From Candidatus Heimdallarchaeota archaeon (lineage in GTDB: Archaea > Asgardarchaeota > Heimdallarchaeia > Heimdallarchaeales > Heimdallarchaeaceae): a stretch of 64,000 nt of DNA. The position numbers were made by a program, and so were the translations under genes. Positions 1-8,177 of the stretch are shown here, piece after piece. Each line of letters opens with the position of its first letter. Within the stretch, counting starts at the first letter, position 1. Where the stretch lies: contig JAHLWR010000004.1 in assembly GCA_019057815.1 (NCBI GenBank), positions 1-64,000 of the forward strand, written 5' to 3'. The notes beneath the pieces were generated by a model, which saw only the letters and a program-made list of their open reading frames with translations, had not been told where the DNA came from and did no database searches.

Positions 1-122
1 TACCCTCCGTAACCCACTCTTTTAAACTGTTACCAAGGTGGGTTTAGTTAACAAATAATTTACAGAAATGTAAAAAAATAGAAATAGGATTTTTTAAAAA
101 CAATGGATTAAACTAGTAAATA

Positions 123-569
123 ATGAACACAAAGTCCATGTTTTACCTTGAAATTATTAAAAAGTCTCATGAAACATTCAAGGATTATCTAAGTCATATA
201 TCTGAAGATGCTCTAGACTGGAAATTTCATGATTACACTGTTACAGCTAGGTGGATTATTAGTCATGTAATTAAGGACCAGAAATGGTTTGTAAACCTTA
301 TTCTAGATAAAAAAGGAAGAAGCAAAGATTATAAAAACTTCAAGAAACTGGAAATTGAAAAGATAATAGCAATTTTTGATGAAGAAATGCAAGAAAATAT
401 TGCTCAACTACAAAAAATAAGTGATGAAGATTTAAATGAAATTAAAGAAGTTAAAGGGTATCCTATGAAAGTGGAAGATCTATTGTTTGAGTATATACAC
501 CATTTAAGTCACCACGGAGGACAACTAGCCCAAATTATGAATGCGTGGAAAAGAGAACAAAGAGCTTAG
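123..569 (+). CDS. DinB/YfiT-family four-helix protein
   Basis: The 148-residue all-helical protein resembles the DinB/DUF664 superfamily, which binds a divalent metal with three histidines and includes thiol transferases. A histidine in the first third (ISHVIKDQKWF, about residue 48) and the C-terminal HHLSHHGGQLAQI segment (about residues 124-136) are the expected metal ligands; the HHGGQ turn is typical of the family. Length is normal. It starts at an ATG after an AT-rich leader and is followed convergently by the CDF transporter gene 13 bases away. The substrate cannot be read from the sequence. The family call is fairly safe, the biochemical role is unknown. Confidence 0.72.
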   Translation: MNTKSMFYLEIIKKSHETFKDYLSHISEDALDWKFHDYTVTARWIISHVIKDQKWFVNLILDKKGRSKDYKNFKKLEIEKIIAIFDEEMQENIAQLQKISDEDLNEIKEVKGYPMKVEDLLFEYIHHLSHHGGQLAQIMNAWKREQRA

Positions 570-582
570 ATGAAATTCATAT

Positions 583-1518
583 CTAGCTTTTTCGCAAAGA
601 TTCTTCGGGTAGGAAAGGTTCAATATGGATTACCAAATTTCTAAATAGGCCCGTTTCTTCTATTTTTGATTTGACTGTCTCTGCAATATCGTGCCCTTCT
701 CTGATTGAAATTTCAGGGTCAACTAAAATATGAAAATCACCAGTATAAACGTTTAAAATTGATCTTAAACGTATTAAATGCACTTCTTTAACTCCATTTA
801 CTGAGAGAGCGATTTCTTGAACCTTTTTTACAATTTCTTCAGGAGAACCTTTGTCCATTAATTCTGGTAAATTTACTTTGACGATTTCATATCCAGTGTA
901 GAAGATTAATAGTACTATAATAAAGGCAGCAGTGGAATCAAACCACCAAATTTTATAGTATGAACCAATTAGTGAAACAATTACCAAAACACTTGAAATC
1001 GTATCAGTTCGATAGTTTTTTGCATTAGCTATAATAACGGGAGAATTCAGTCTTTTTCCTATTCTAAAATTAACAATAGACAAGAAAAGTTTACTAACGA
1101 TTGATACTGAAGCCGCAATCAAAATAATCCACTCAAACTCAAGGAGGAATTTATCCTTTAATCGTTGGATTGCATCACTAGCAATTAAATATGCTGAAAA
1201 GAATAAGATTATTGAAATAGCCAAACTAAAAACTAACTGATACTTTTCATGACCAAAAGGATGAGAAGAATCAGGAGGTTTTTTACCTACTTTCTCTCCA
1301 ATCCCTGCGAAAGAAGCTGAAAATAAATCTAATAATGAATCAAAACCATCTGCTACTAAACTAATAGAACCAAAAATATATCCTACAGCAAGCTTGAATG
1401 ACATAATGATTGCGTTAATTGATATGGATAATGAAGTAGCGACCAAATTGAGCTTAGATTCATTCACAATAAGGTTTTTACATATTCCCTTAAATTTCTT
1501 CTTATAGCTATTCTTCAT
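583..1518 (-). CDS. Cation diffusion facilitator (CDF) transporter
   Basis: This is a metal/proton antiporter of the inner membrane, related to FieF/MntE. About six membrane segments fill residues 25-220 and a cytoplasmic alpha-beta domain follows to residue 311. The TM2 metal site is D60-x3-D64 (DSLLD), and the family signature SSHPFGHEKYQ lies at residues 85-94. In the TM5 half of the site, N168 stands where Zn/Fe transporters carry His or Asp, with D172 kept. This suggests an altered metal preference (inference; Mn-type members are often oxygen-rich here). Length is typical. The ATG start lies in a long AT-rich intergenic stretch shared with the beta-helix gene. Confidence 0.9.
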   Translation of the reverse strand: MKNSYKKKFKGICKNLIVNESKLNLVATSLSISINAIIMSFKLAVGYIFGSISLVADGFDSLLDLFSASFAGIGEKVGKKPPDSSHPFGHEKYQLVFSLAISIILFFSAYLIASDAIQRLKDKFLLEFEWIILIAASVSIVSKLFLSIVNFRIGKRLNSPVIIANAKNYRTDTISSVLVIVSLIGSYYKIWWFDSTAAFIIVLLIFYTGYEIVKVNLPELMDKGSPEEIVKKVQEIALSVNGVKEVHLIRLRSILNVYTGDFHILVDPEISIREGHDIAETVKSKIEETGLFRNLVIHIEPFLPEESLRKS

Positions 1519-1582
1519 TACAATGTAACATTTGTTGATAGGAAATTGAGAGCTATCTAGCTCAAACTTTAGGGTACTTATT

Positions 1583-1640
1583 TTCTAATATTGTGAAATG
1601 TATTACGAATATGAGACTTGATGAAAAGAAAGAGGTAAAA
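1583..1640 (+). repeat. Diverged direct repeat, copy 1 (leader of beta-helix gene)
   Basis: About 58 bases immediately upstream of the beta-helix gene, ending in the purine-rich GATGAAAAGAAAGAGG stretch that serves as its ribosome-binding region. A diverged copy follows the same gene's stop codon at 3051-3108; the last 25 bases of the two are nearly identical. Confidence 0.7.
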
Positions 1641-1641
1641 A

Positions 1642-3057
1642 ATGGAAAAAAGAGCTATAATCTCAAAAAGAATGATTGTTAGGATGATTATAATTGCGCT
1701 AGTTCTTTTTTCGCTAAGTTTGAATACAACAACTGTTACATCATCAATCAATTATAATACAACATCAGAACCTTCTAACCTAGCTTTAACTACTCATGCT
1801 CCTATTGAAATAACAAGTGATAGCGATTTTGAGGTTTTTCTAGGAACAGGAACAGAAGAGGATCCTTATCTTATTGAGGGTTACAATATCACAACAACTG
1901 ATGACAGTGGTATTTATATCAGTGGCACAACGAAATATTTCATTGTTTGTTCCTGTTATATTGACGCAGAAGATCGTGGTATTTATATCGATAATGTAGC
2001 TGATGGAACAGCAAATGTCATCAACAACACATGCAACAATAACGGCTGGGGTATCTTGCTTTGGTATTCTGGTAGTTCTACTGTCACAAACAACACTTGC
2101 AACAATAACTGGGATGGCATCGTTATTTCCTCGTCTGGCAATTTGACTGTCGCAAACAACACTTGTAGTAACAATAACAACTGGGGTATCTTGCTTGGTT
2201 CTTCTGATTGTGTCGTTACTTACAATCTTCTACAAGAAAATGAAGAATATGGAGTATATTTCTGGTATGGTTGTGATAATAATCTTATTCACCATAATAC
2301 TTTCGTAGATAATAACTTAGGCGATTTTTCTCAAGCTTTTGATTACGGTCGAAAGAACAAATGGTATGACCCTGAGACAAAAGAAGGGAATTATTGGTCA
2401 GACTTGGGAGATGATTGTACGTATAAAATTGATGGTAAATCTCATTCTAAAGACCTATATCCCTTGAATAGAGCACAATCTTGTCCAAATCCTATTACTA
2501 TGACAATACTCTCTATTGTCCTACCTTTACTAGTTTGTGTTGCTATTCTAGCGCTTGTAGTACCAAATTATTTTGTTCCTTATACTCGAAAAACTATCAT
2601 TCCCTATTTTCTCAAACGTAAAGATGAAAGATGTCTTCGAACAGCTAAATTTTTATCTTGTACTAATTGTGGTAATAGCGTCAAATTCTATTCAATATTA
2701 TGCGAAAACTGTGGAATATCTCTTCCAGAGAAAAGAATGAAGGTGCTAGACATCAAGACCAATAGAATAATTGTTATAGTCTATCTATCTTTATTATTCT
2801 TATCAACTGCAATATTACCGTGGGTAGTAGTACCAGGTTATCCTAGTGAGGGTTGGTTGTATTTCGGAGTATTCGGTCTTTTGGGTACTTTTATCCCTTT
2901 AGCTATTATTATGGCTATTATTATCACAACGATACTTTTCCGTTCAAAAATAGCTAGGATGAAATTGTGGAAAAAAGTCGTCCTTCTGATCACTTTATGT
3001 GTTTTGATTTTAGCTGTAATTTTGGCTCCATTTCAACTTTTTTGGGGTATTTTCTAA
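1642..3057 (+). CDS. NosD-like right-handed beta-helix surface protein with zinc ribbon and C-terminal TMs
   Basis: Residues about 8-30 form a hydrophobic signal/anchor. Residues 60-270 are a right-handed beta-helix made of repeats of about 22-24 residues carrying the NNTCNNN turn and GI-L-xSG-STV ladder, as in NosD/CASH-domain proteins. After a transmembrane segment (about 285-310) comes a four-Cys zinc ribbon (CTNCG...CENCG, about 338-360), then two or three more membrane helices. The repeat region should lie outside the cell and the ribbon probably inside. Function is not known; surface binding or carbohydrate recognition are possible. A related gene lies at the far end of the window. Flanking direct repeats suggest past tandem duplication. 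Confidence 0.8.
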   Translation: MEKRAIISKRMIVRMIIIALVLFSLSLNTTTVTSSINYNTTSEPSNLALTTHAPIEITSDSDFEVFLGTGTEEDPYLIEGYNITTTDDSGIYISGTTKYFIVCSCYIDAEDRGIYIDNVADGTANVINNTCNNNGWGILLWYSGSSTVTNNTCNNNWDGIVISSSGNLTVANNTCSNNNNWGILLGSSDCVVTYNLLQENEEYGVYFWYGCDNNLIHHNTFVDNNLGDFSQAFDYGRKNKWYDPETKEGNYWSDLGDDCTYKIDGKSHSKDLYPLNRAQSCPNPITMTILSIVLPLLVCVAILALVVPNYFVPYTRKTIIPYFLKRKDERCLRTAKFLSCTNCGNSVKFYSILCENCGISLPEKRMKVLDIKTNRIIVIVYLSLLFLSTAILPWVVVPGYPSEGWLYFGVFGLLGTFIPLAIIMAIIITTILFRSKIARMKLWKKVVLLITLCVLILAVILAPFQLFWGIF

Positions 3058-3108
3058 ATATTTGAATTTATTACAAATGTGAATCTTGATGAAAAGAAAG
3101 AGGAAAAA
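3051..3108 (+). repeat. Diverged direct repeat, copy 2 (scar after beta-helix gene)
   Basis: Starts at the stop codon of the beta-helix gene and repeats its upstream leader, including GATGAAAAGAAAGAGG, but no gene follows on this strand. It looks like the promoter/RBS of a lost tandem paralogue. Confidence 0.65.
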
Positions 3109-3133
3109 AAAGAAAGAAGAAAGAATAAAAGTT

Positions 3134-4186
3134 TTAGTAAGTTCTTGGTGTTTCATACATTTCTAGTTCAGGGAAACCTCTAGTTTCTAGTCTTATTATT
3201 CGAGAGATTTCATGAATCATTTCGAGAATAGTAACAATTACAATAATTATTACACCTATTTTTATGTAAAGCGCAATGTCTGCACCAGGGAACAAATCTA
3301 ATAAAGGTTGTCTAAGTATCGCAGAATTCAAGTGCAACTGGAGGAATAATGCAATATTCAAACTAGATGGTATAAGGGATAATCCTAAGAATATTTGTTG
3401 GAAACGAACATGTTTACCAACTAATGCTTGAGAGAATTTAATAACGCCTTTAAAAATCATTATTCCTCCAAGTAATCCTAACCAAGGGATTAACTGTGTC
3501 ATGTCAAAGGGATAGAAACTGCTATAGTTATCATAGGGGAAGAAGATAAGTAGAAAACCTATTGTTAAGCTAAAAATCCCTTCGAACAAGAAACTACCTT
3601 GACTTGGAAGCACAGATTTAACTTTCGGTGCTTTAGGTGGTCCTTTTATGGTTTTTGTTACTAATTCTTTAGTTGTTTTAGCTTTACTTCTTATATCTTC
3701 AGGCAAGAAACCTTGCATTGAAAGAACAATAAATATTACAGATAAAACTACAAACCCTGTAACAAAACCGTCAAAAATCCCTTCAAATGTTTGACCAACG
3801 ATCTGTCCAATATTATCACTTCTTCCAATTGTGAAAGCCATAGTTAGAAGATTTGTGAAAAGAACAATCACACCAACAATTAATAGAGATTTATAATACC
3901 ATGGACAGAGTTCAGCTGAAAGGTAAAACTTGGGGGTACCTCTGCGTTTAAACTCCTTAGCGATATCTCGAGGTGAACCCATTTGATAGATAGCTTCCCT
4001 TACATGGATAGCATTAGGCTCTTCACCTTTGGCAAGATCTTCAGCTTTATCCCATATGTGACTCTCTAACTCATCGAGAGTTTCTCGCAATTCAGTTGCA
4101 TTCAATTTAAGCCATAAAGGCAGTTTTTTGGACACTTCATCTCTAAATTCTTTGATTAATTGTTCTTCGTGTTTTTTGTAACTCAT
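3134..4186 (-). CDS. HAAS-domain multi-pass membrane protein, partner of PadR regulator
   Basis: The N-terminal ~90 residues (LRETLDELESHIWDKAEDLA, then a helix ending before RRGTPKFYL) look like the HAAS/DUF1700-type signalling domain that commonly sits next to PadR regulators. Six or so membrane segments follow (about residues 97-350). It is read after the PadR gene with a 10-base gap and a GTGAGGT ribosome-binding site that overlaps the end of the PadR gene, so the two are one operon. Families of this type tune membrane stress or export under PadR control (known context); the exact role here is unknown. Confidence 0.7.
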   Translation of the reverse strand: MSYKKHEEQLIKEFRDEVSKKLPLWLKLNATELRETLDELESHIWDKAEDLAKGEEPNAIHVREAIYQMGSPRDIAKEFKRRGTPKFYLSAELCPWYYKSLLIVGVIVLFTNLLTMAFTIGRSDNIGQIVGQTFEGIFDGFVTGFVVLSVIFIVLSMQGFLPEDIRSKAKTTKELVTKTIKGPPKAPKVKSVLPSQGSFLFEGIFSLTIGFLLIFFPYDNYSSFYPFDMTQLIPWLGLLGGIMIFKGVIKFSQALVGKHVRFQQIFLGLSLIPSSLNIALFLQLHLNSAILRQPLLDLFPGADIALYIKIGVIIIVIVTILEMIHEISRIIRLETRGFPELEMYETPRTY

Positions 4187-4196
4187 TTTTATAACC

Positions 4197-4727
4197 TCAC
4201 TTTAACAGTTCCTCTATGTAGAGGCCACATATATTGCAGAATTTTATTTCTCCATCTGCATACTCTTTAGCGTTAATTTTGTTAGCACAATTTGGGCAGT
4301 AAAAGATCTCTTTGGGTAATTCAATTTCGAATCCCATTAATGGCGCAATTGCTTCTGTAAGTTTAGAAAAGAAACCTTTCATGTGATCAAGAAGTTTCTC
4401 TCCTCTTTCGGTAAGCAGATAATATTTTCTTTGTCTACCTTTTGTATCTCTTTTTTCAGAAAACAAAATTCCCTCTTTTTCTAACTTACGAAGTATGGGG
4501 TATAGTGTGCCTTCTTCGATAACTAATGTGCTTCTAGTCTCTGTTTCCAATTCCTTGAGTAATTGATAACCATAGATACCTTCTTGAGAGTGCTTTTGAA
4601 TCACTGATAATACCGAGAGAGTGGAAATTCCTCGGAGTAATTCTGATTCAAAGCTCTCAACAAAAGAACGAAACTCCTGTAATCCAATTAAGGCTTCTGG
4701 ACGGAATGTTTTGACATTTCTCATCAT
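4197..4727 (-). CDS. PadR-family transcriptional regulator with C-terminal zinc ribbon
   Basis: Winged-helix DNA-binding domain at about residues 40-120 with the PadR hallmark run (YGYQLLKELE, then EEGTLYPILRKLEKEGIL and GRQRKYYLLTERG). A linker helix leads to a four-Cys zinc ribbon (CPNCANK...CNICG, about residues 143-168), which is extra to the usual PadR architecture. It heads a two-gene operon with the HAAS membrane protein. A perfect dyad overlapping its TATA box suggests autorepression. Two adjacent ATGs exist at the start; either is possible. Confidence 0.9.
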   Translation of the reverse strand: MMRNVKTFRPEALIGLQEFRSFVESFESELLRGISTLSVLSVIQKHSQEGIYGYQLLKELETETRSTLVIEEGTLYPILRKLEKEGILFSEKRDTKGRQRKYYLLTERGEKLLDHMKGFFSKLTEAIAPLMGFEIELPKEIFYCPNCANKINAKEYADGEIKFCNICGLYIEELLK

Positions 4728-4777
4728 TTTCGTTTAACTCGTTGACGTTTTAGTAGTCATAATCTACTTATCTATGC

Positions 4778-4798
4778 ATACTATACGTAATATAGTAT
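4778..4798. promoter_or_regulatory. Perfect inverted repeat, candidate PadR operator
   Basis: ATACTATA-CGTAA-TATAGTAT: two perfect 8-base arms around a 5-base spacer, 51-71 bases upstream of the PadR start. On the minus strand the TATA box TTTATATA (4796-4803) overlaps its distal arm, so a bound dimer would block TBP. Assignment to PadR is inference from position and symmetry. Confidence 0.7.
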
Positions 4799-4889
4799 AT
4801 AAACATTACTAAATCTCACCCGTTTTATTAGATGTGTTGTTACAGAATCAGATATATTATTAAAGCATGATTTGAATTTTATCATAGAA

Positions 4890-5852
4890 ATGGTAAAGGA
4901 GAGCAATGATTTTACGAATAGCAATTCTAAACCTTTAAACAAAAGTATTCTTCTTCTTTACTCATTTACTAGATTTACACTGAATTTTCTTGCTTATTGG
5001 TCAATACTAATCCCTGGTGTTATGATTTTCTATTTTATTAGCAAAATTCGTAGAAAGAAACAAGCTGACACTATTTTACTTGAAAATGGTGTTAACGAAT
5101 ATGAAAAAGTGCGTAGTCTTTTAAGAGAAAGGACTATCTATAGAAGTGTTCATGGTTTGTTCATTTCTAGGTATAATTATGAAGATTTAACTAGAATGCA
5201 TAACTATGGTTTATTTATCATCCCCAAGCGAAATGAGTCAGCACTAAAAGCCTTGCTCCGTTATATTCCTTCTCTTAAAGACCTCCAATGTGATATTTTT
5301 GTTTACAATAAACCTTATGGGAAATATGTAAGCATCAATAAAAATTTCAAGCATTTAAGGGATTTAATAGAAGCGTATAGTTACTTTTTATTAAAAACAG
5401 ATATGTTTTATCATGAAAACGTTATTATACTAACAGGTGCGAAAAGTTTCGATCTAGCTAATGCTCTAACTACACAGTTCCCAACCTCTGGCATTCTTGT
5501 AGACTTTACGCGACATAGACGTAATTTTAACAAGTTGGTAAATACAGTTGACAGTTATGGATCTCTTTCACTAGTTAATTTAGTAGCAAAATACTATGCT
5601 TTTCCTGGAAACTCATCATTAATTGTTCCCAATACAACTGAAGTTATTACTCCATTAATGGTTGTAAGCCATAAAATAGGTAGGTTGAAAAGAACAAGCT
5701 ATTTGCAATGTAGAGTTGGTAGGGTTAAACAAGTAACAATCGAAAAAGCAACTCGAATAAAAGCAATACGATATCCAGAAGAATTCCGTGAAACGATTCT
5801 TTCATTTTTCCACAAGAATAAGGGTAAGAGATCTAACTTCACTCAGAACTAA
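4890..5852 (+). CDS. Conserved-looking protein of unknown function with one membrane helix
   Basis: Not recognised. One clear membrane helix lies near the N terminus (about residues 26-50, ending in the basic stop IRRKKQ), followed by a soluble ~270-residue domain with alternating beta and alpha segments (for example NVIILTGAKSFDLANAL and TSGILVDFTRHRR). The ATG at 4890 follows an upstream in-frame TTG at 4872; ATG is preferred. It is divergent from the PadR gene and its 3' end overlaps the convergent dihydrouridine synthase gene by 14 bases. Confidence 0.55.
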   Translation: MVKESNDFTNSNSKPLNKSILLLYSFTRFTLNFLAYWSILIPGVMIFYFISKIRRKKQADTILLENGVNEYEKVRSLLRERTIYRSVHGLFISRYNYEDLTRMHNYGLFIIPKRNESALKALLRYIPSLKDLQCDIFVYNKPYGKYVSINKNFKHLRDLIEAYSYFLLKTDMFYHENVIILTGAKSFDLANALTTQFPTSGILVDFTRHRRNFNKLVNTVDSYGSLSLVNLVAKYYAFPGNSSLIVPNTTEVITPLMVVSHKIGRLKRTSYLQCRVGRVKQVTIEKATRIKAIRYPEEFRETILSFFHKNKGKRSNFTQN

Positions 5853-6792
5853 CTATTTCAGTGATTCTGCTGCTAAAAAAAGTTACTAAATCATCTAGAG
5901 ATTTAATTCTCTGAATTTCGTATCTTATTTGGCTTGAATTTCTGAAGCCCTTTACAGTGTTAATTGCGTATGCTTTGATAAATGGGAGAGAGTATTTTGT
6001 TTTTTCTATAGTTTTTTCAACTTTTAGGTGCAATTCAATGAATCTGTTAAAAACATCTATTCTTTCTTCTGGAGTTGTGTGCTCTTTGTGTGCAAAAACA
6101 AGGGGATTTCCTCTAGCCCATCTTCCTATAGCAATACCTGAAACATTTCTATCAAAATAGTCATTAATATCTTGAAGAGAAAAAACGTCCCCATTTGCTA
6201 TAATTGGTGTTTCATATTTTCCTATTATATCTGACAGGAAGTCTCTTCTTGCTGGAACATCATAGCTTTCATTAGCATATCTACCATGTATCATAACCCA
6301 AAACACACCATAATCTTCAGCTATTTTCAGCAGATCATCTAGAACGTAGCTATCCCATCCCAACCTTGTCTTTATAGTGATGGGTAAGCTTGTAGCTTTA
6401 ACTAGAGATTCTATTATTTGTGAAACAGTTTCGAGATTTTTTAAAAGCGCAACTCCTGAACCTGTTGTTGTTACCTTTCTTTTTGGGCAACCTAGATTTA
6501 CATCTATAAATTTGAAGGAAGTATTTTCTTCTACTTCTTTAGCAGCTTTATTGAATAAAATGGGATCATTCCCAAAAAGTTGTATTCCAACATTGGATTC
6601 TAGTTCATCAGTATATACTAACCGTTGTGTATGCATATTTGGTTTTCTATTAAAGTGTTCGAATAACCCTCGTGCGTTAACTAGTTCTGATATTGTGAAA
6701 TGTGCTCCATTTTCAGCTGCAAGAACACGGAATGGATAGCGAGTATAGCGCGCTAATGGCGCTTGAATTAGTGCTTTTTCAGGGATTCGCAT
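5839..6792 (-). CDS. dus: tRNA-dihydrouridine synthase
   Basis: FMN-dependent reductase that makes dihydrouridine in tRNA. A TIM barrel at residues 5-240 shows the Dus hallmarks: APLARYTRYPFR at the FMN strand, IQLFGNDP, and the active-site motif VNLGCPKRKV with catalytic C102. ITIKTRLGW, MIHGRYANESYD, PIIANGD and GIAIGRWARGNP complete the phosphate- and FMN-binding loops. The helical C-terminal domain follows (240-317). Length fits the archaeal Dus group. The gene overlaps the convergent upstream neighbour by 14 bases. Confidence 0.93.
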   Translation of the reverse strand: MRIPEKALIQAPLARYTRYPFRVLAAENGAHFTISELVNARGLFEHFNRKPNMHTQRLVYTDELESNVGIQLFGNDPILFNKAAKEVEENTSFKFIDVNLGCPKRKVTTTGSGVALLKNLETVSQIIESLVKATSLPITIKTRLGWDSYVLDDLLKIAEDYGVFWVMIHGRYANESYDVPARRDFLSDIIGKYETPIIANGDVFSLQDINDYFDRNVSGIAIGRWARGNPLVFAHKEHTTPEERIDVFNRFIELHLKVEKTIEKTKYSLPFIKAYAINTVKGFRNSSQIRYEIQRIKSLDDLVTFFSSRITEIVSSE

Positions 6793-6830
6793 TAGAATCT
6801 TTTTCCTTGTTTAAGGTGGAATAAGTTAAA

Positions 6831-8177
6831 TTATTTCCCGCCACTAATTCTCACAGGAGCTAATTTCATCCAAGGAGCAATATGTCCATTTCGGTTTTCA
6901 AATTCCTTTGAAAGCATTTCTATTTTTTCTAATATTTCAAAGACAGTTGTACCAATTACTGCATTCTTTATAGGATACTGAATTTCCCCATTCTTTACGT
7001 AAAATCCTTGATTAATTTGTGCTGATACTTGAGGATTATCTCCCATACCAGCTATCGAAGAGTCTATGAGCAAAATCCCTTCTTCAAGATCATCAAGCAT
7101 CTCGTTTTTGGAGGTTTCACCCGTTTTTATTTGTAATGCATATAATGAAGGAGTTGGTCTTGAAGCAAAGGAAGCTCTTGAAGCATGACCAGTATTTTCC
7201 ATACCTACAAGTGGAGCAGAATAAGAATCTGTAATGAATGTTTGGAGAATACCGTTTTTTACTAAGGTTAATTTCTTAGGTACAACACCTTCATCATCAA
7301 AACCAGTCGAATCAGTTCCACCTTCGTAGAAAGGATCATCAACGATTGTTAATTTATCAGCTGCAATTCTATCTCCCACTTTATCTACAAAGAATGCTGT
7401 TTTGTTAAAAACATTAAATGCGTCAATTCCTGTCCCTATAATTGGTGATATGGTACCGTAAGTGCTCTCTGGGTCTAGAAGCACTGGTAGATTAGTTGTT
7501 TTAATCTTCTTAGACCCTAACATTTTCAGAGAACGCTCTCCTGCAAGTCTTCCTATTTCTATATGGTCAAGTTTTTTCATTTGAGTTGCAGTGTCACCAT
7601 AATACGAGTTTCCTATATCATCTCCATCTTGAACCTTGACTTGAACATATCCACCTACTGAGGTCTGGGAAGTTTCTCTGTCTACTCCTAAAGAATTTAA
7701 GATTAATCTTTTTCCATACCCAGCTGTGAATCGTCCCCCAATTATTGCGTCATCTCTGACTTTTGCTTCTTGAATGGTCTCTTGCACCATCTCTGAGAAA
7801 TCTTCTACAGATAGATCTACAATCTCTTGGTCATATAGGTCATTAATTTGTGGAGACTCTCGTTTATCTAATGGTAGTGAGCTGAAATTCGGATCTGGAG
7901 GAGATGCTTTTGCCAACGAATAAGCATTTTTTACTGTTTCTTCAATAGAATCTGACGAAAAAACTGTTGTAGATGACATACCAATAGATTTGTTTTTAAT
8001 TACTCTAATTCCTATTCCTGATGAACTAGTATCTGTAAAATGGTGGATAGACCCTTTTTCAAGCTGAACACTTTTCAAAGAACCATAAATAACATAAGAT
8101 TCAACTTGATCTGCACCAAGAGACCAACCGATTTCAATAGAACGCTTAGCTATATCATACAATGGAAAATCAGACAT
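6831..8177 (-). CDS. TldE/PmbA-type partner subunit of TldD
   Basis: 448 residues of the TldD/PmbA fold, with no HExxxH motif, as expected for the TldE subunit that pairs with metalloprotease TldD. Family features seen: a GIGIRVI strand near residue 55, FDDEGVVPKKLTLVKNGIL around 295-315, and the YPIKNAVIGTTVFEILEKIE segment near the C terminus. The start codon overlaps the stop of tldD by one base, so the two are translationally coupled and probably form the heterodimer that trims peptides into the enclosed protease chamber. The natural substrate in archaea is not known. Confidence 0.9.
   Translation of the reverse strand: MSDFPLYDIAKRSIEIGWSLGADQVESYVIYGSLKSVQLEKGSIHHFTDTSSSGIGIRVIKNKSIGMSSTTVFSSDSIEETVKNAYSLAKASPPDPNFSSLPLDKRESPQINDLYDQEIVDLSVEDFSEMVQETIQEAKVRDDAIIGGRFTAGYGKRLILNSLGVDRETSQTSVGGYVQVKVQDGDDIGNSYYGDTATQMKKLDHIEIGRLAGERSLKMLGSKKIKTTNLPVLLDPESTYGTISPIIGTGIDAFNVFNKTAFFVDKVGDRIAADKLTIVDDPFYEGGTDSTGFDDEGVVPKKLTLVKNGILQTFITDSYSAPLVGMENTGHASRASFASRPTPSLYALQIKTGETSKNEMLDDLEEGILLIDSSIAGMGDNPQVSAQINQGFYVKNGEIQYPIKNAVIGTTVFEILEKIEMLSKEFENRNGHIAPWMKLAPVRISGGK

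Noticed and set aside
1980-2200. Short regularly spaced repeats that look like a CRISPR array
   Set aside because: They are AACAACACTTGCAACAATAAC-type codon runs inside the beta-helix coding frame, and encode the repeated NNTCNNN turn.
6377-6739. 120-codon plus-strand frame inside the dihydrouridine synthase gene
   Set aside because: Antisense shadow of a well-supported conserved gene, with no family resemblance.
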